In this document: positions 4,893 through 12,894 of the stretch, piece after piece | Layout of the letters: the number at the start of each line of letters is the position of its first letter | How positions within the stretch are numbered: position 1 is the stretch's first letter | Notes under the pieces: model-generated | Seen by the model: the letters and a program-made list of their open reading frames with translations, nothing else | The model's database searches: none | What the model was told of the DNA's origin: nothing | Origin: a virus | IMG/VR virus record: IMGVR_UViG_3300036791_000481 | Location: 1 to 20,548 of that record | DNA: 20,548 bases | Strand: one strand, 5' to 3' | Translations under genes and position numbers: made by a program

Positions 4893-6300
4893 ACCGATCA
4901 CCGTATGGCAGCCGCAACCCGGCTTTCAAACGGCGTTTGTCGATTGTCCCATCTTCGAAGTCTTCGGTGGTGGCGCGCGCGGCGGCGGGAAAACCGAAGC
5001 CGTCCTCGGTGAGTGGGCGCTGCACGCGGACCAATACGGACCAGACGCTATCGGCCTGATGATCCGCCGCACTCGTGTCGAACTCGATGAGACGTTCGAG
5101 CGGGCAAAGCAGGTCTATAGCAAGCTCGGTGTGCATGCGACCTACAGTCCGCGCCGTTTCATCTTTCCTAATGGCGCGCGCATAACCTACGCATATTTGG
5201 AGCGCGATTCGGACGCAGAGTCTTACCAGGGCTGGTCGACAACGCGGGTGTACGTCGAGGAGGCGGGTAACTTTCCGTCGCCAGCGCCGATCATGAAGTT
5301 AATGGCGACACTGCGATCAGGTGCGGGCGTTCCTGTCGGCATCAGGCTCACTGGCAACCCAGGCGGCAGCGGTCACCAGTGGCTTCGCGCCCGCTACATA
5401 GACCCCGCGCCGATGGGCTGGAAGAAGATCACGGACCCGAACACCGGCCTCGAACGCATCTATATTCCATCGCGCGTTACGGACAACAAATACCTCGGCG
5501 ACGATTACGTGCAACGTCTCAAGGCCAGTGGATCGCCCGAGTTGGTGCGCGCATGGCTGTATGGTGATTGGTCCGTTGTCGCCGGGGCCTTCTTTCCGGA
5601 ATTTTCCATGGACCGCCACGTCATCGCACCACGCACGCTGCCGCAGCACTGGGCACGGTTCCGGTCATTTGACTGGGGCAGCGCGCGTCCGTTCTCGTGC
5701 GGCTGGTGGGCAATCTCCGACGGCTCACTGCCAGACATCGCGCGCGGCGCCCTGGTGCGCTATCGCGAGTGGTATGGCATGCGCCCGGGCGAACCCAACG
5801 TCGGGTTGAAGCTGACCGCTGAGGCCGTGGCGGAGGGCATCAAAGAGCGCGAGGCGGACGACCCGAAGCCGCTGATCGGCGTCGCTGATCCCGCCATGTT
5901 CGCCGAGGACGGCGGCCCGTCGATCGCCCATCGCATGATGAGCCGCGGCGTCATCTTCCGGCCGGCGGACAACAAGCGCGTGCCGCAGCGTGGCGCCATG
6001 GGCGGCTGGGATCAGCTGCGCTCGCGCCTCGTCGGAGACGCGGACGAGCGCCCGATGTTGCTGATGTTCTCGACGTGCCGCGATCTCATCCGCACGCTGC
6101 CGGCATTGCAGCACGACGACGCACGACCGGAAGACGTTGACAGCGACATGGAAGACCATTCCGCGGACGAAGCACGCTACGCCTGCATGTCGCGGCCCTT
6201 CGTGCGCGATGCCGAGAAGCCCATCGTCCGCGATTCGTGGGATCTGGCCTTTGAGCGCGCGGGACAAGAGGGCGCTCCTGCCGGATGGAGAACCGCATGA
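4870..6300 (+). CDS. terL: terminase large subunit
   Basis: A 476-residue packaging motor. The ATPase part has a Walker A GGGARGGGKT (residues 33-42), a Walker B RVYVEEA (126-132, with the acidic pair) and a TGNPGG coupling motif (161-166). The nuclease part carries the expected acidic residues: FDWG with Asp268, VADPAMF near residue 338, and a late DEARYA near residue 435. Family knowledge: the enzyme pumps DNA into the prohead through the portal and cuts concatemers. It overlaps the DUF5681 gene upstream and ends in ATGA with the membrane protein gene. Length is typical of the family. The start at 4870 is the first ATG of the frame. Confidence 0.95.
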   Translation: MLTLTRDEPITVWQPQPGFQTAFVDCPIFEVFGGGARGGGKTEAVLGEWALHADQYGPDAIGLMIRRTRVELDETFERAKQVYSKLGVHATYSPRRFIFPNGARITYAYLERDSDAESYQGWSTTRVYVEEAGNFPSPAPIMKLMATLRSGAGVPVGIRLTGNPGGSGHQWLRARYIDPAPMGWKKITDPNTGLERIYIPSRVTDNKYLGDDYVQRLKASGSPELVRAWLYGDWSVVAGAFFPEFSMDRHVIAPRTLPQHWARFRSFDWGSARPFSCGWWAISDGSLPDIARGALVRYREWYGMRPGEPNVGLKLTAEAVAEGIKEREADDPKPLIGVADPAMFAEDGGPSIAHRMMSRGVIFRPADNKRVPQRGAMGGWDQLRSRLVGDADERPMLLMFSTCRDLIRTLPALQHDDARPEDVDSDMEDHSADEARYACMSRPFVRDAEKPIVRDSWDLAFERAGQEGAPAGWRTA

Positions 6301-6470
6301 GCCCGATCACCCTCGTCGTCATCGTGCTGCTGGTGCTGCTCTTGGCCGGAGGCGGCTGGGGCTACAGCACCCGCTGGGCGGGGTGGTATCCTGGGTATGG
6401 GATAGGATTCGGCGGCCTCGGAGCCATACTCGTTTTGCTTCTGATTCTGGCGCTATTAGGTTATCTATAG
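6297..6470 (+). CDS. small two-helix membrane protein (DUF3309-like)
   Basis: Starting at the ATG in the ATGA overlap with terL, this gives 57 residues; a second ATG lies 12 bases upstream at 6285. It has two hydrophobic helices, about residues 3-20 (ITLVVIVLLVLLLAGG) and 38-57 (LGAILVLLLILALLGYL), joined by a loop rich in Gly, Trp and Tyr. The loop and second helix recall DUF3309, a small inner-membrane family of unknown function. A holin-type role is possible but unsupported. Confidence 0.72.
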   Translation: MSPITLVVIVLLVLLLAGGGWGYSTRWAGWYPGYGIGFGGLGAILVLLLILALLGYL

Positions 6471-6473
6471 GCC

Positions 6474-7001
6474 ATGACTGATCACACGCTAGAATCGCTA
6501 CTGAGCCGGTCTCATCCTATCCCGTTCAGTGGTTGCTGGGCTTGGCATGGTGCCGTGAATACACACGGCTATGCACAGGTCAGAGTGAATGGGAAAAAGA
6601 AAGTCGCGCACGTCGTCTCCTACGAATTGAAGTGTGGACCTCTGCCTGCAGGACTGCAAATAGACCACCTATGTCGCGTTCGATGTTGTGTAAACCCGGA
6701 CCACCTGGAGGCAGTAACCCCCAGCGTTAACGTCAGGCGCGGCATAGCAATACCGTTGTTTATAGAGAGGAATTCCCGGCCCAAGTCACCGGAGCAGCGT
6801 GCGAAGCTCAAGGCCATACTTACCGCGCGTAATCAATCGCCGAAGATGCGCGAAATATCCTCGCGTCCTAAATCACCGGAGCATCGTGCGAAGCTTGCTG
6901 CGTTGCTGACTGAGCGCAACCAATCGCCTGAGATGCGGGCCATCGTGAAGCGCCCTCGGTCGCCTAAGAAGCTCTCGACGGAAGAGGCCAGTCGGCGATG
7001 A
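6474..7001 (+). CDS. HNH homing-type endonuclease with C-terminal 29-residue repeats
   Basis: A 175-residue protein. Residues about 20-90 form an HNH_3-type nuclease: GCWAWHGAVNTHGYAQV, then AHVVSYELKCG with the first His, then LQIDHLCRVRCCVNPDHLEA with the DH pair, CC and the N-x-x-H end. The C-terminal half is a tandem repeat beginning RPKSPEQRAKLKAIL and RPKSPEHRAKLAALL, 29 residues apart, with a third partial copy RPRSPKK; this looks like a NUMOD3-type DNA-binding module. Family knowledge: such genes are selfish endonucleases that insert near conserved phage genes. It sits between terL and portal, and its stop overlaps the next start. Base composition looks less GC-rich than the neighbours. 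Confidence 0.88.
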   Translation: MTDHTLESLLSRSHPIPFSGCWAWHGAVNTHGYAQVRVNGKKKVAHVVSYELKCGPLPAGLQIDHLCRVRCCVNPDHLEAVTPSVNVRRGIAIPLFIERNSRPKSPEQRAKLKAILTARNQSPKMREISSRPKSPEHRAKLAALLTERNQSPEMRAIVKRPRSPKKLSTEEASRR

Positions 7002-7198
7002 CCCTCACCGGCCGCGAGTTCATGCGCGAGGCGGACGATGACTTGGACCGCTGGACCGACGGCATAGTCGAGAGCGCCGCCAGCCACGGCTACAAGGTCG
7101 AGCGGGAGTGGCTGCGCGGCTGGCTCGCCGATGCCATGGACGCCGCGCGCAAGGCCAAGCCACCGCCGATCATCGAGGAGAACGCAGATGGCGCGTGA
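6998..7198 (+). CDS. small hypothetical protein
   Basis: A 66-residue protein starting at the ATG of an ATGA overlap with the HNH gene. It is mostly helical and acidic at the N-terminus (REFMREADDDLDRWTDGIVE), then EREWLRGWLADAMDAARK, with a Pro-rich end. No family recognised. It overlaps the next tiny gene by 11 bases. Confidence 0.6.
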   Translation: MTLTGREFMREADDDLDRWTDGIVESAASHGYKVEREWLRGWLADAMDAARKAKPPPIIEENADGA

Positions 7199-7376
7199 AC
7201 CAGCCCACCCGAGCGGCCGCATTCCCGGCAGTGCCCCGCCGGCCAAGACCAGCAGAGCGCCAGGCCCGGGCAACGCGCCCGCGTTCAAGACCTCGCCCGG
7301 CGCGTCGGTGAACAAGGCGCCGGTGCGGCGTGAGCCGGCGTTCAAGACCCGGCCCGGTCCCGGTAGCGACGTGTGA
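7188..7376 (+). CDS. small Pro/Ala-rich protein with PAFKT repeats
   Basis: A 62-residue low-complexity protein. The ATG at 7188 is preceded by GAGGAG at 7173-7178, a strong ribosome-binding site. The motif PAFKT(S/R)PG occurs twice; the matching DNA words of 20 bases at 7281 and 7338 differ by only two bases. The chain is basic and probably disordered. No family recognised; a DNA-binding or structural linker role would be a guess. Confidence 0.55.
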   Translation: MAREPAHPSGRIPGSAPPAKTSRAPGPGNAPAFKTSPGASVNKAPVRREPAFKTRPGPGSDV

Positions 7377-7407
7377 GGTGTGTTGTGACCGTGCGCGGCT
7401 GCCATCG

Positions 7408-7614
7408 CTAATTCGGTCTCTCGCGTGATGCAATCTCGATCAGTCGCCTACCGAACTCAGTAGCTATCCGCACTCTATGGTCTGCCGCGCTAACTGCGTT
7501 AATCACGCAGCTGGCAGCGTAGCCGAGCACCCTTAAAGCGTCCTCCACCTCCAATCCCACAAGTGCTTCGCAGATGATGTCCCTGGCCCCGGCCACTTCC
7601 GATTGATCTCTCAT
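7408..7614 (-). CDS. small antisense hypothetical protein
   Basis: A 68-residue minus-strand protein from the ATG at 7614, preceded by a purine-rich GGGAGGAGG (minus sense of 7616-7624), the best ribosome-binding site in this area. The chain is alpha-helical and protein-like (ARDIICEALVGLEVEDALRV, then INAVSAADHRVRIATEFGRR). Its start codon shares the CATG at 7612-7615 with the start of the divergent portal gene. A longer frame to 7734 exists but lies wholly within the portal gene. No family recognised. Confidence 0.5.
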   Translation of the reverse strand: MRDQSEVAGARDIICEALVGLEVEDALRVLGYAASCVINAVSAADHRVRIATEFGRRLIEIASRERPN

Positions 7615-9835
7615 GTCCTCCTCCCTCACTGTCACCACCAGCCGCAGGAATGACTGGCCCACTGCCGTTGCGCAATACAACGGCAATGCCACCGATTTCC
7701 CGCGCGACGCCGACGAGCAGCACGCGCGGCTCATCAGATGGTTTGAGGAGGCGGAACGCTCTACGCAGGACAGCCGCGTCGCATCGGAGAACTACCGCGC
7801 TTACGTCAACGGCGAGCAGTGGACGCCGGCCGAACTCGATGTGCTCAATGCGCGCGGGCAACCGCCCATCACCTTCAATTACTGCCGCCGGAAGCACGAC
7901 CTGCTGTGCGGCCTCGAGCGCAAAGCACGCACGGATCCAAAAGCGTTCCCGCGCACGCCCGCCGAGGACGAGCGCGCCGACGCCGCTACCCAGTGCCTGC
8001 GCTACATCGCCGACGACAACGACTTTCAGCCGCTGCGCTCCCAGGTCTTCAGCGAGATGCTGGTGGAGGGCTTCGGCGGCCTCGAGGTCGGGATCGAGGA
8101 CGATGGCCAGGGCGGCGCGAATGTCACGCTTGCACAAGTGCCGTGGGATCGCATCTGGTATGACCCGCATTCGCGCCAGGACGATTTCCTCGATGCGAGG
8201 TATATCGGCATCGTTATCTGGATGGATCGCGATCAGCTCGAGGATACGTATCCGGATGCCGGCGATGTGGTCGAGGACAGCTTTGCATTCTCGACCAACG
8301 ACGCAACGCAGTATGCCGACCGGCCGAATTACATGGTCTGGACCGACAGCAGCCGCACCCGGGTTCGTGTTGCGCAATGCCACTGGTCAGAGCGTGGCAC
8401 GTGGTGGAGCGCCACATTCACCCGCGCCGGGTATCTCGCCGAGCCACAGAAGTCGATGTTCAAGGACCGGCACGGGAAATCCGCGTGCCCGCTGATCCTG
8501 CAGAGCGGCTACACGGACCTCGACAATACGCGCTACGGCATGATCCGCGACTTGATCAGCCCGCAGGACATGATCAACAAGGCATATTCCAAGGCGCTGC
8601 ATCAGATGAGCGTCCACCAGGTGATCGCCGAGCAGGGCGCGGTGGTCGACGTCGACAAGGCGCGGCGCGAGGTGGCGCGGCCGGACGGCTACGTCGAGAT
8701 CATGCCGGGGCTGAAGTTCGAGGTGCAGGACGGCGCCAATAACGCCACCGGGCAGATGGCGCTGCTCGCACACGCAACCCAGGAGATGCAGCTGTCGGGC
8801 CCCAACGCGGCGATGTCGGGCACGGATCCCCGGGAACTCTCCGGCCGCGCGATCCTCGCCCAGCAGGCGGGCGGTGCGGTGCAGAACGAGCCGTTGGCCG
8901 ACAGCCTGCGGATGTGGGCGCGGCGTGTCTACGAAATGTGCTGGCAGGCGGCGCGGGAATACTGGACCAGCGGCAAGTGGGTGCGGGTGACCGACAGCCT
9001 GCAGGACACGCGCTGGGTCGGCATCAACCGGCAGGTCACGCTGCAGGACGAACTCGCCGCCATGCCCGAGCAGCAGCGCGCCATGGTGATGCAACGCATG
9101 CAGCCGCCATTGCAGCCGGGCGATCCGCGGCTCGAGCAGGTGATCCGCGTCGAGAACGACATTACTGACCTCGACGTGGATATCACCATCGCCGAGGGCC
9201 AGGACGTGCCCACGATGCAGGCGGAGAATTTCCAGACGCTGGTGCAATTGGCTGGCATGCAGCCTGGGCTGATCCCGGGCGATGTGCTGATTGCGGCGTC
9301 CTCGCTGCGCGACAAGGACGACCTGTTGCAGCGCATGAAGGCGCACATGGCGCAGCAGGCGCAGGTGCAGCAGGCAGCGGGGCAGGCGGCGCAGCAGAAG
9401 GCGCAGGCGGAGACCACCGAGACGCAATCCAAGGCGGCGGCCAACATGGCGCTGGCCAAAGAGCGGCAGGTCAATGCGGCACGCGGCGTGCACGACATCC
9501 ATGCCGACTTCAACGCCGATCCCTACGGGCAGCCGAACGTGGCGCCGGATAATCCGCCGGGGGTTGGCCCGCAGCCGCCGACGATCGATCAGATGACGCC
9601 TGATGTTGCGCTTGCCCACCAGATGGCGGACCTCGCCAAGAAGCACGCCGACATTGCCAAGACGCACGCCGACGCGGCGCTGACGACGGCGAAGATCGGC
9701 CAGATCCCGCACCAGAACGTGGCGACACAGGCCGGCACGCTCAACACGCTGCATGACGCGGCCAACACGGCACTGACCACGAACAGGTTGGCCAGGACAC
9801 CGATACCGCAGCCGGCGCCACCGACTGCGCCATGA
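7613..9835 (+). CDS. P22-type portal protein
   Basis: A 740-residue protein, close to the length of P22-type portals. The N-terminal part is typical: ARLIRWFEEAERSTQDSR, then ENYRAYVNGEQW, QPPITFNYCRRKHDLLCG and FSEMLVEGFGGLEVGIEDD. The core continues with VPWDRIWYDPHSR. From about residue 580 the chain is Gln/Ala-rich and coiled-coil-like (QQAQVQQAAGQAAQQKAQ), as in the barrel extension of such portals, and it ends with RTPIPQPAPPTAP. Role: the dodecameric ring through which DNA enters and leaves the head. The ATG at 7613 is the only start available: an in-frame TGA lies nine bases upstream and no start-like codon follows for many residues. No ribosome-binding site is visible. Confidence 0.92.
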   Translation: MSSSLTVTTSRRNDWPTAVAQYNGNATDFPRDADEQHARLIRWFEEAERSTQDSRVASENYRAYVNGEQWTPAELDVLNARGQPPITFNYCRRKHDLLCGLERKARTDPKAFPRTPAEDERADAATQCLRYIADDNDFQPLRSQVFSEMLVEGFGGLEVGIEDDGQGGANVTLAQVPWDRIWYDPHSRQDDFLDARYIGIVIWMDRDQLEDTYPDAGDVVEDSFAFSTNDATQYADRPNYMVWTDSSRTRVRVAQCHWSERGTWWSATFTRAGYLAEPQKSMFKDRHGKSACPLILQSGYTDLDNTRYGMIRDLISPQDMINKAYSKALHQMSVHQVIAEQGAVVDVDKARREVARPDGYVEIMPGLKFEVQDGANNATGQMALLAHATQEMQLSGPNAAMSGTDPRELSGRAILAQQAGGAVQNEPLADSLRMWARRVYEMCWQAAREYWTSGKWVRVTDSLQDTRWVGINRQVTLQDELAAMPEQQRAMVMQRMQPPLQPGDPRLEQVIRVENDITDLDVDITIAEGQDVPTMQAENFQTLVQLAGMQPGLIPGDVLIAASSLRDKDDLLQRMKAHMAQQAQVQQAAGQAAQQKAQAETTETQSKAAANMALAKERQVNAARGVHDIHADFNADPYGQPNVAPDNPPGVGPQPPTIDQMTPDVALAHQMADLAKKHADIAKTHADAALTTAKIGQIPHQNVATQAGTLNTLHDAANTALTTNRLARTPIPQPAPPTAP

Positions 9836-10068
9836 CCAGAATGGAGCGCGACATTTACGAAGTGCGGCGATTGGTGGGCTTCACTTCGCTGATCTACGAG
9901 TTGACGCAGGATGGCGGCTTTACCGTCAGTTTTACCGCGCCGGACGGCAGGCGGGGGCGACTTCGCATGTTGCTCAGCGAGCCTCACGAACCCCGTCACG
10001 TCGCGGCTGCGGTAATGCGAAAGTTGCGCACGCCCATTCCACAGCCGGCGCCGCCGGCGGGGCCGTAA
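9832..10068 (+). CDS. small protein sharing the portal C-terminal tail
   Basis: A 78-residue protein starting at the ATGA overlap with the portal stop and ending in TAATG with the next gene. The first 60 residues look like a compact alpha/beta domain (LIYELTQDGGFTVSFTAPDG). Its last 13 residues, RTPIPQPAPPAGP, nearly repeat the portal's last 13. This suggests copying of the tail or a shared binding tag. No family recognised. Confidence 0.65.
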   Translation: MTRMERDIYEVRRLVGFTSLIYELTQDGGFTVSFTAPDGRRGRLRMLLSEPHEPRHVAAAVMRKLRTPIPQPAPPAGP

Positions 10069-11201
10069 TGTCGGACACGCTGCTCGGGCAGAACGCGCTG
10101 TTCGACCCGCTGCGCATTCAGCAGCCGGACCCGGGGCAGGTGTCGCTGTCCGATGCGTGGACGGCCAACACCAAGGCGCTGGGTGATGAGATCGCGCGGC
10201 AGCGGCAGATCAGCGCCGATCGCGGGCTATGGGGGCCGCAGGGGATTACGCCGGCCGGTGCGCGCGATGCCGGGATGCAGATGGCAATGGGGACGGCGCT
10301 GGCCAGCACGGCGCCGGCCGACAAGCCGCCCGGCATTACCGTGTTTCACGGATCGCCGCACGACTTCGATGCGTTCGATGCGAGCAAGATCGGCACCGGC
10401 GAGGGCGCGCAGGCGTATGGGCACGGGCTGTATTTCGCCGAGGGCGAAGGGGTGGCGAAAAGCTATCGGGACAAGCTGGAAACCCCGACATTCGATGCGC
10501 CGAACCTGTCGGCACCGGCACGGGCGTGGTTGGATAATACGGTTGCGGGAAATCCGATTGCTACGACGGCCGATATAGGTCAGGCGGCGCGCAATTCGTC
10601 GAAATACTACGGCGCCGATCACCCCATTGGGCAGGCTGCCGCCGAGGTGGCGCAGGGGGTAAAGGCTGGGGATGTCGCTCGCGTTCCATCCGGCCGCATG
10701 TATGAGGTGAACATCGCCGCCGACCCGCAGCACTTCCTCGACTGGGACAAGCCGCTGTCCGAGCAGCATCCCTTGGTGCAGCAGGCGCTAGGCGATCTGG
10801 GCGTTGATATCCCCTCGCCGGCCTACAAGGTGCGCCCGGTCGACGGCGGCCACGTTGTCGATTACACGCATGACGGTAGCAATTGGTCAGCTTCATCGCG
10901 GGTGTTCAAAACCGCCGAGGAAGCCACGCGGCAGGCGGACATTACCATGCAGATGATGGACCGTCCGACCGGCGCCGCAGTGATAAAACGCGATCCCGGT
11001 GTAGAATCCAAACTGCGCGACGCCGGTATCCCCGGCATCCGATACCTCGACGCCGGATCGCGCGGTGCGGGCAGCGGGACGAGCAACTACGTCGTGTTCG
11101 ATCCGAAGATGCTGTCCATCGTGCGCAAATACGCGGTGCCGGCGTTCGCCACCGCAGGCGGCATCCCCGCCGCAATGGGCGGCTCGCAGCCGCAGCAGTA
11201 A
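10068..11201 (+). CDS. ADP-ribosyltransferase-fold protein (ART-PolyVal-like)
   Basis: A 377-residue protein. After a disordered N-terminal 85 residues comes TVFHGSPHDFDAFDASKIGT (His94), then QAYGHGLYFAE (Tyr122, Glu125), a signature of the ART domain found in phage polyvalent proteins. The fold closes near the C-terminus with GIPGIRYLD and TSNYVVFDPKMLSIVRKYA (about 334-368). Family knowledge: such domains move ADP-ribose from NAD to a target, and in phages many are thought to be injected or virion-associated. Its place between portal and scaffold fits packaging in the head or an ejected early effector; that is inference. Activity depends on residues I cannot confirm by eye. Confidence 0.82.
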   Translation: MSDTLLGQNALFDPLRIQQPDPGQVSLSDAWTANTKALGDEIARQRQISADRGLWGPQGITPAGARDAGMQMAMGTALASTAPADKPPGITVFHGSPHDFDAFDASKIGTGEGAQAYGHGLYFAEGEGVAKSYRDKLETPTFDAPNLSAPARAWLDNTVAGNPIATTADIGQAARNSSKYYGADHPIGQAAAEVAQGVKAGDVARVPSGRMYEVNIAADPQHFLDWDKPLSEQHPLVQQALGDLGVDIPSPAYKVRPVDGGHVVDYTHDGSNWSASSRVFKTAEEATRQADITMQMMDRPTGAAVIKRDPGVESKLRDAGIPGIRYLDAGSRGAGSGTSNYVVFDPKMLSIVRKYAVPAFATAGGIPAAMGGSQPQQ

Positions 11202-11216
11202 TCCCGAGGACTACCC

Positions 11217-12098
11217 ATGGCAGACAACACCCAGCTCGACGGGTTCCTGGCGGCTGGCGCACAGCCGCCTGCGGAGCCCGCACAGGCGCCCGAGCCACCG
11301 CCCGCACCGGAGACACCCGGCAAGCCCGAGACGCCGCCCAGCGCCCCGGAAAAGCCGGCACGCGAGGCTAAGGCAGCCGAGCCGGAGGCGGAGCACGAGG
11401 ACGAGGCGCTGGCCCACGTCCAGGGCGGCGACAACCGAACCGTGCCGTTCTCCGCGCTGGAAAAGGTGCGCAACGATTGGAAGTCGAAAGCCGCGGCGCA
11501 CGAGGCCCGCGCCGAACTCCTGGCCAAGCAGCTCGAGGAGGCCAAGCGCCCGCCGCCGGTTGTAGAAGCCCCGCCTGTCCAGCAGATGGCGCCGCCACCC
11601 GATCCGCGCGTCGATCCGGTCGGCGCGATGCAATACCTCCAGGTGCAGCACCAGCACATGCTGCTGAACGAGCGGCTGAACGTCAGCGAACTCCACGCCC
11701 GCGACAAACTGGGCGACGACCTCGACAAGTATGTCGCCGAGTTCAAGGAAGCCGCCGGCAAAGATCAGACGCTCTGGGGCAAGCTCTACTCGCAGCCCGG
11801 GCCGTATCAGTGGCTGGTCAAGGAGATGGACCGCCGCCGCAGCATGGCCGAAGTCGGCGACGATCCCGCCGCGTTCCGCACGCGCCTCGAGGCTGAACTG
11901 CGCGCGAAGTGGGAGCAGGAGTTGGGGCAGCCGGCGCAGGGCAACGGCAACGGGCGCACATCACCCGCCGCCGGGCTGCCGCCGTCGCTGGCCAACGCAA
12001 GGAGCGTCGCGGGACGGACGACGCATTCATTCACCGGACCGCCATCGATGGATGAACTGTTTCCTGGGAGTCATCGCCCCAAGTCGCAGCAGCGTTAG
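11217..12098 (+). CDS. capsid scaffolding-type protein
   Basis: A 293-residue protein with a GAGGA ribosome-binding site at 11205. The first 70 residues are Pro/Ala/Glu-rich and disordered. Residues about 75-115 form a charged coiled coil (VPFSALEKVRNDWKSKAAAH and onward), followed by a Pro-rich linker, a helical domain (NVSELHARDKLGDDLDKYVA) and a short tail with MDELFPGSHR. This build, together with its place between portal and major capsid protein, matches podophage scaffolds, which guide prohead assembly and leave or are cleaved. The coding end touches the convergent minus-strand HNH gene, which lies between it and the capsid gene. Confidence 0.8.
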   Translation: MADNTQLDGFLAAGAQPPAEPAQAPEPPPAPETPGKPETPPSAPEKPAREAKAAEPEAEHEDEALAHVQGGDNRTVPFSALEKVRNDWKSKAAAHEARAELLAKQLEEAKRPPPVVEAPPVQQMAPPPDPRVDPVGAMQYLQVQHQHMLLNERLNVSELHARDKLGDDLDKYVAEFKEAAGKDQTLWGKLYSQPGPYQWLVKEMDRRRSMAEVGDDPAAFRTRLEAELRAKWEQELGQPAQGNGNGRTSPAAGLPPSLANARSVAGRTTHSFTGPPSMDELFPGSHRPKSQQR

Positions 12099-12632
12099 CT
12101 ACTCGATGCGGGCGAACTCGCCATGCAAGCGCACAGCAGCGGCGGCATACGCGGCATGGGCTTCTTCGGCAGTGTCAAAGTATCCGAGGTAGTGCTGTCT
12201 CCCCTGGTGCTTGATCTGAGACAGCCACCGTTCGGCACGTTTGTCCCAGTAGGCGCCTTTGAGACCTGACGTGTTGTGTGATGGCATACGCATGTTGCCG
12301 TTATTCTGGGTCCGCGTTGCCTCACGCAGATTGCCGATGCGGTTGTCAAATCCATTGCCGTTGACGTGGTCAAGGTCGCCGGCAGGCCATTCGTCGAAGA
12401 TGTAGAGCCATGCAAGGCGGTGCGCACGGTAGAGGCGCCTGTTGATGCCTAGAAGGACGTAGCCAAGGCGCGGACAGCGGTGCCCGGCTTCTTTCCCCGC
12501 ATACCGGATGTTGGTTGTGTGATGGACGCCCTTGCGGCGCCGCCAATAGAACCGTCCGGTCGTGTGGTCGTAGTCCAGCATCTCGCGTAGTTGCTGTGCC
12601 GTCAGGCCGCTGTCTATGAATCGCTTAGCCAT
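12099..12632 (-). CDS. HNH-AP2 homing endonuclease
   Basis: A 177-residue minus-strand protein. The HNH part includes YRAHRLAWLYIFDEWPAGD (His71), LDHVNGNGFDNRIGNLREAT (Asp88-His89, Asn101) and TRTQNNGNM. The C-terminal AP2-like DNA-binding domain, about residues 122-172, shows GLKGAYWDKRAERWLSQIKH, YLGYFDTAEEAHAAY and a final Ala-rich helix. This is the classic layout of phage homing endonucleases. It has invaded the scaffold-capsid boundary: its stop lies directly against the scaffold stop, and it is transcribed against the late operon. No strong ribosome-binding site is seen. Confidence 0.92.
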   Translation of the reverse strand: MAKRFIDSGLTAQQLREMLDYDHTTGRFYWRRRKGVHHTTNIRYAGKEAGHRCPRLGYVLLGINRRLYRAHRLAWLYIFDEWPAGDLDHVNGNGFDNRIGNLREATRTQNNGNMRMPSHNTSGLKGAYWDKRAERWLSQIKHQGRQHYLGYFDTAEEAHAAYAAAAVRLHGEFARIE

Positions 12633-12662
12633 GTCGAGTAGACCATCCTGCTCGTTTGGTTA

Positions 12663-12698
12663 GAGGCTCGGACGCTGCTGATAACAGCGCCGAGCCTC
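12663..12698. other. long perfect hairpin upstream of the capsid gene
   Basis: GAGGCTCGG (12663-12671) pairs with CCGAGCCTC (12690-12698), and inside it CGCTG (12673-12677) pairs with CAGCG (12685-12689), leaving one bulged A and the loop CTGATAA. No T-run follows on either strand, so it is not a textbook intrinsic terminator. It may be an RNA processing or stabilising element in the scaffold-capsid message, or a former terminator. Confidence 0.65.
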
Positions 12699-12778
12699 GC
12701 TGAACCTACCACCATCCCAACAGAACTGAAAACGCAACTAGGCTACCACCTGTAGGAATGGTGTCCCAGCCGCCGTGG

Positions 12779-12851
12779 GTAATCGGGCGTCACGCCGCCA
12801 CCGGGCGTAATCGGGTGTCATGCTGCCGCCGGGCTCCATCGGGCGTTGCCG
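12779..12851. repeat. 28-bp imperfect tandem repeat before the capsid gene
   Basis: Two adjacent 28-base units (12779-12806 and 12807-12834), each beginning GTAATCGGG and ending CGGGC, differ at four positions. A third, partial copy starts TCCATCGGGCGT at 12835. It sits about 45 bases before the capsid start. Confidence 0.7.
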
Positions 12852-12881
12852 TAAGTAAATCTGCAATACAGCAACAACCGA

Positions 12882-12885
12882 TGGA
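12882..12885 (+). promoter_or_regulatory. ribosome-binding site for the major capsid gene
   Basis: GGAG with about nine bases to the ATG at 12895, in an A/T-richer local context. Confidence 0.6.
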
Positions 12886-12894
12886 GTAACGGCC

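Noticed and set aside
8387-9754. 455-residue minus-strand open frame
   Set aside because: It is antisense to the portal gene, Arg/His/Leu-rich and without domain features; a shadow of GC-rich coding sequence.
12663-12698. Intrinsic terminator call for the strong hairpin
   Set aside because: No T-run follows the stem on either strand, so only a hairpin is reported.
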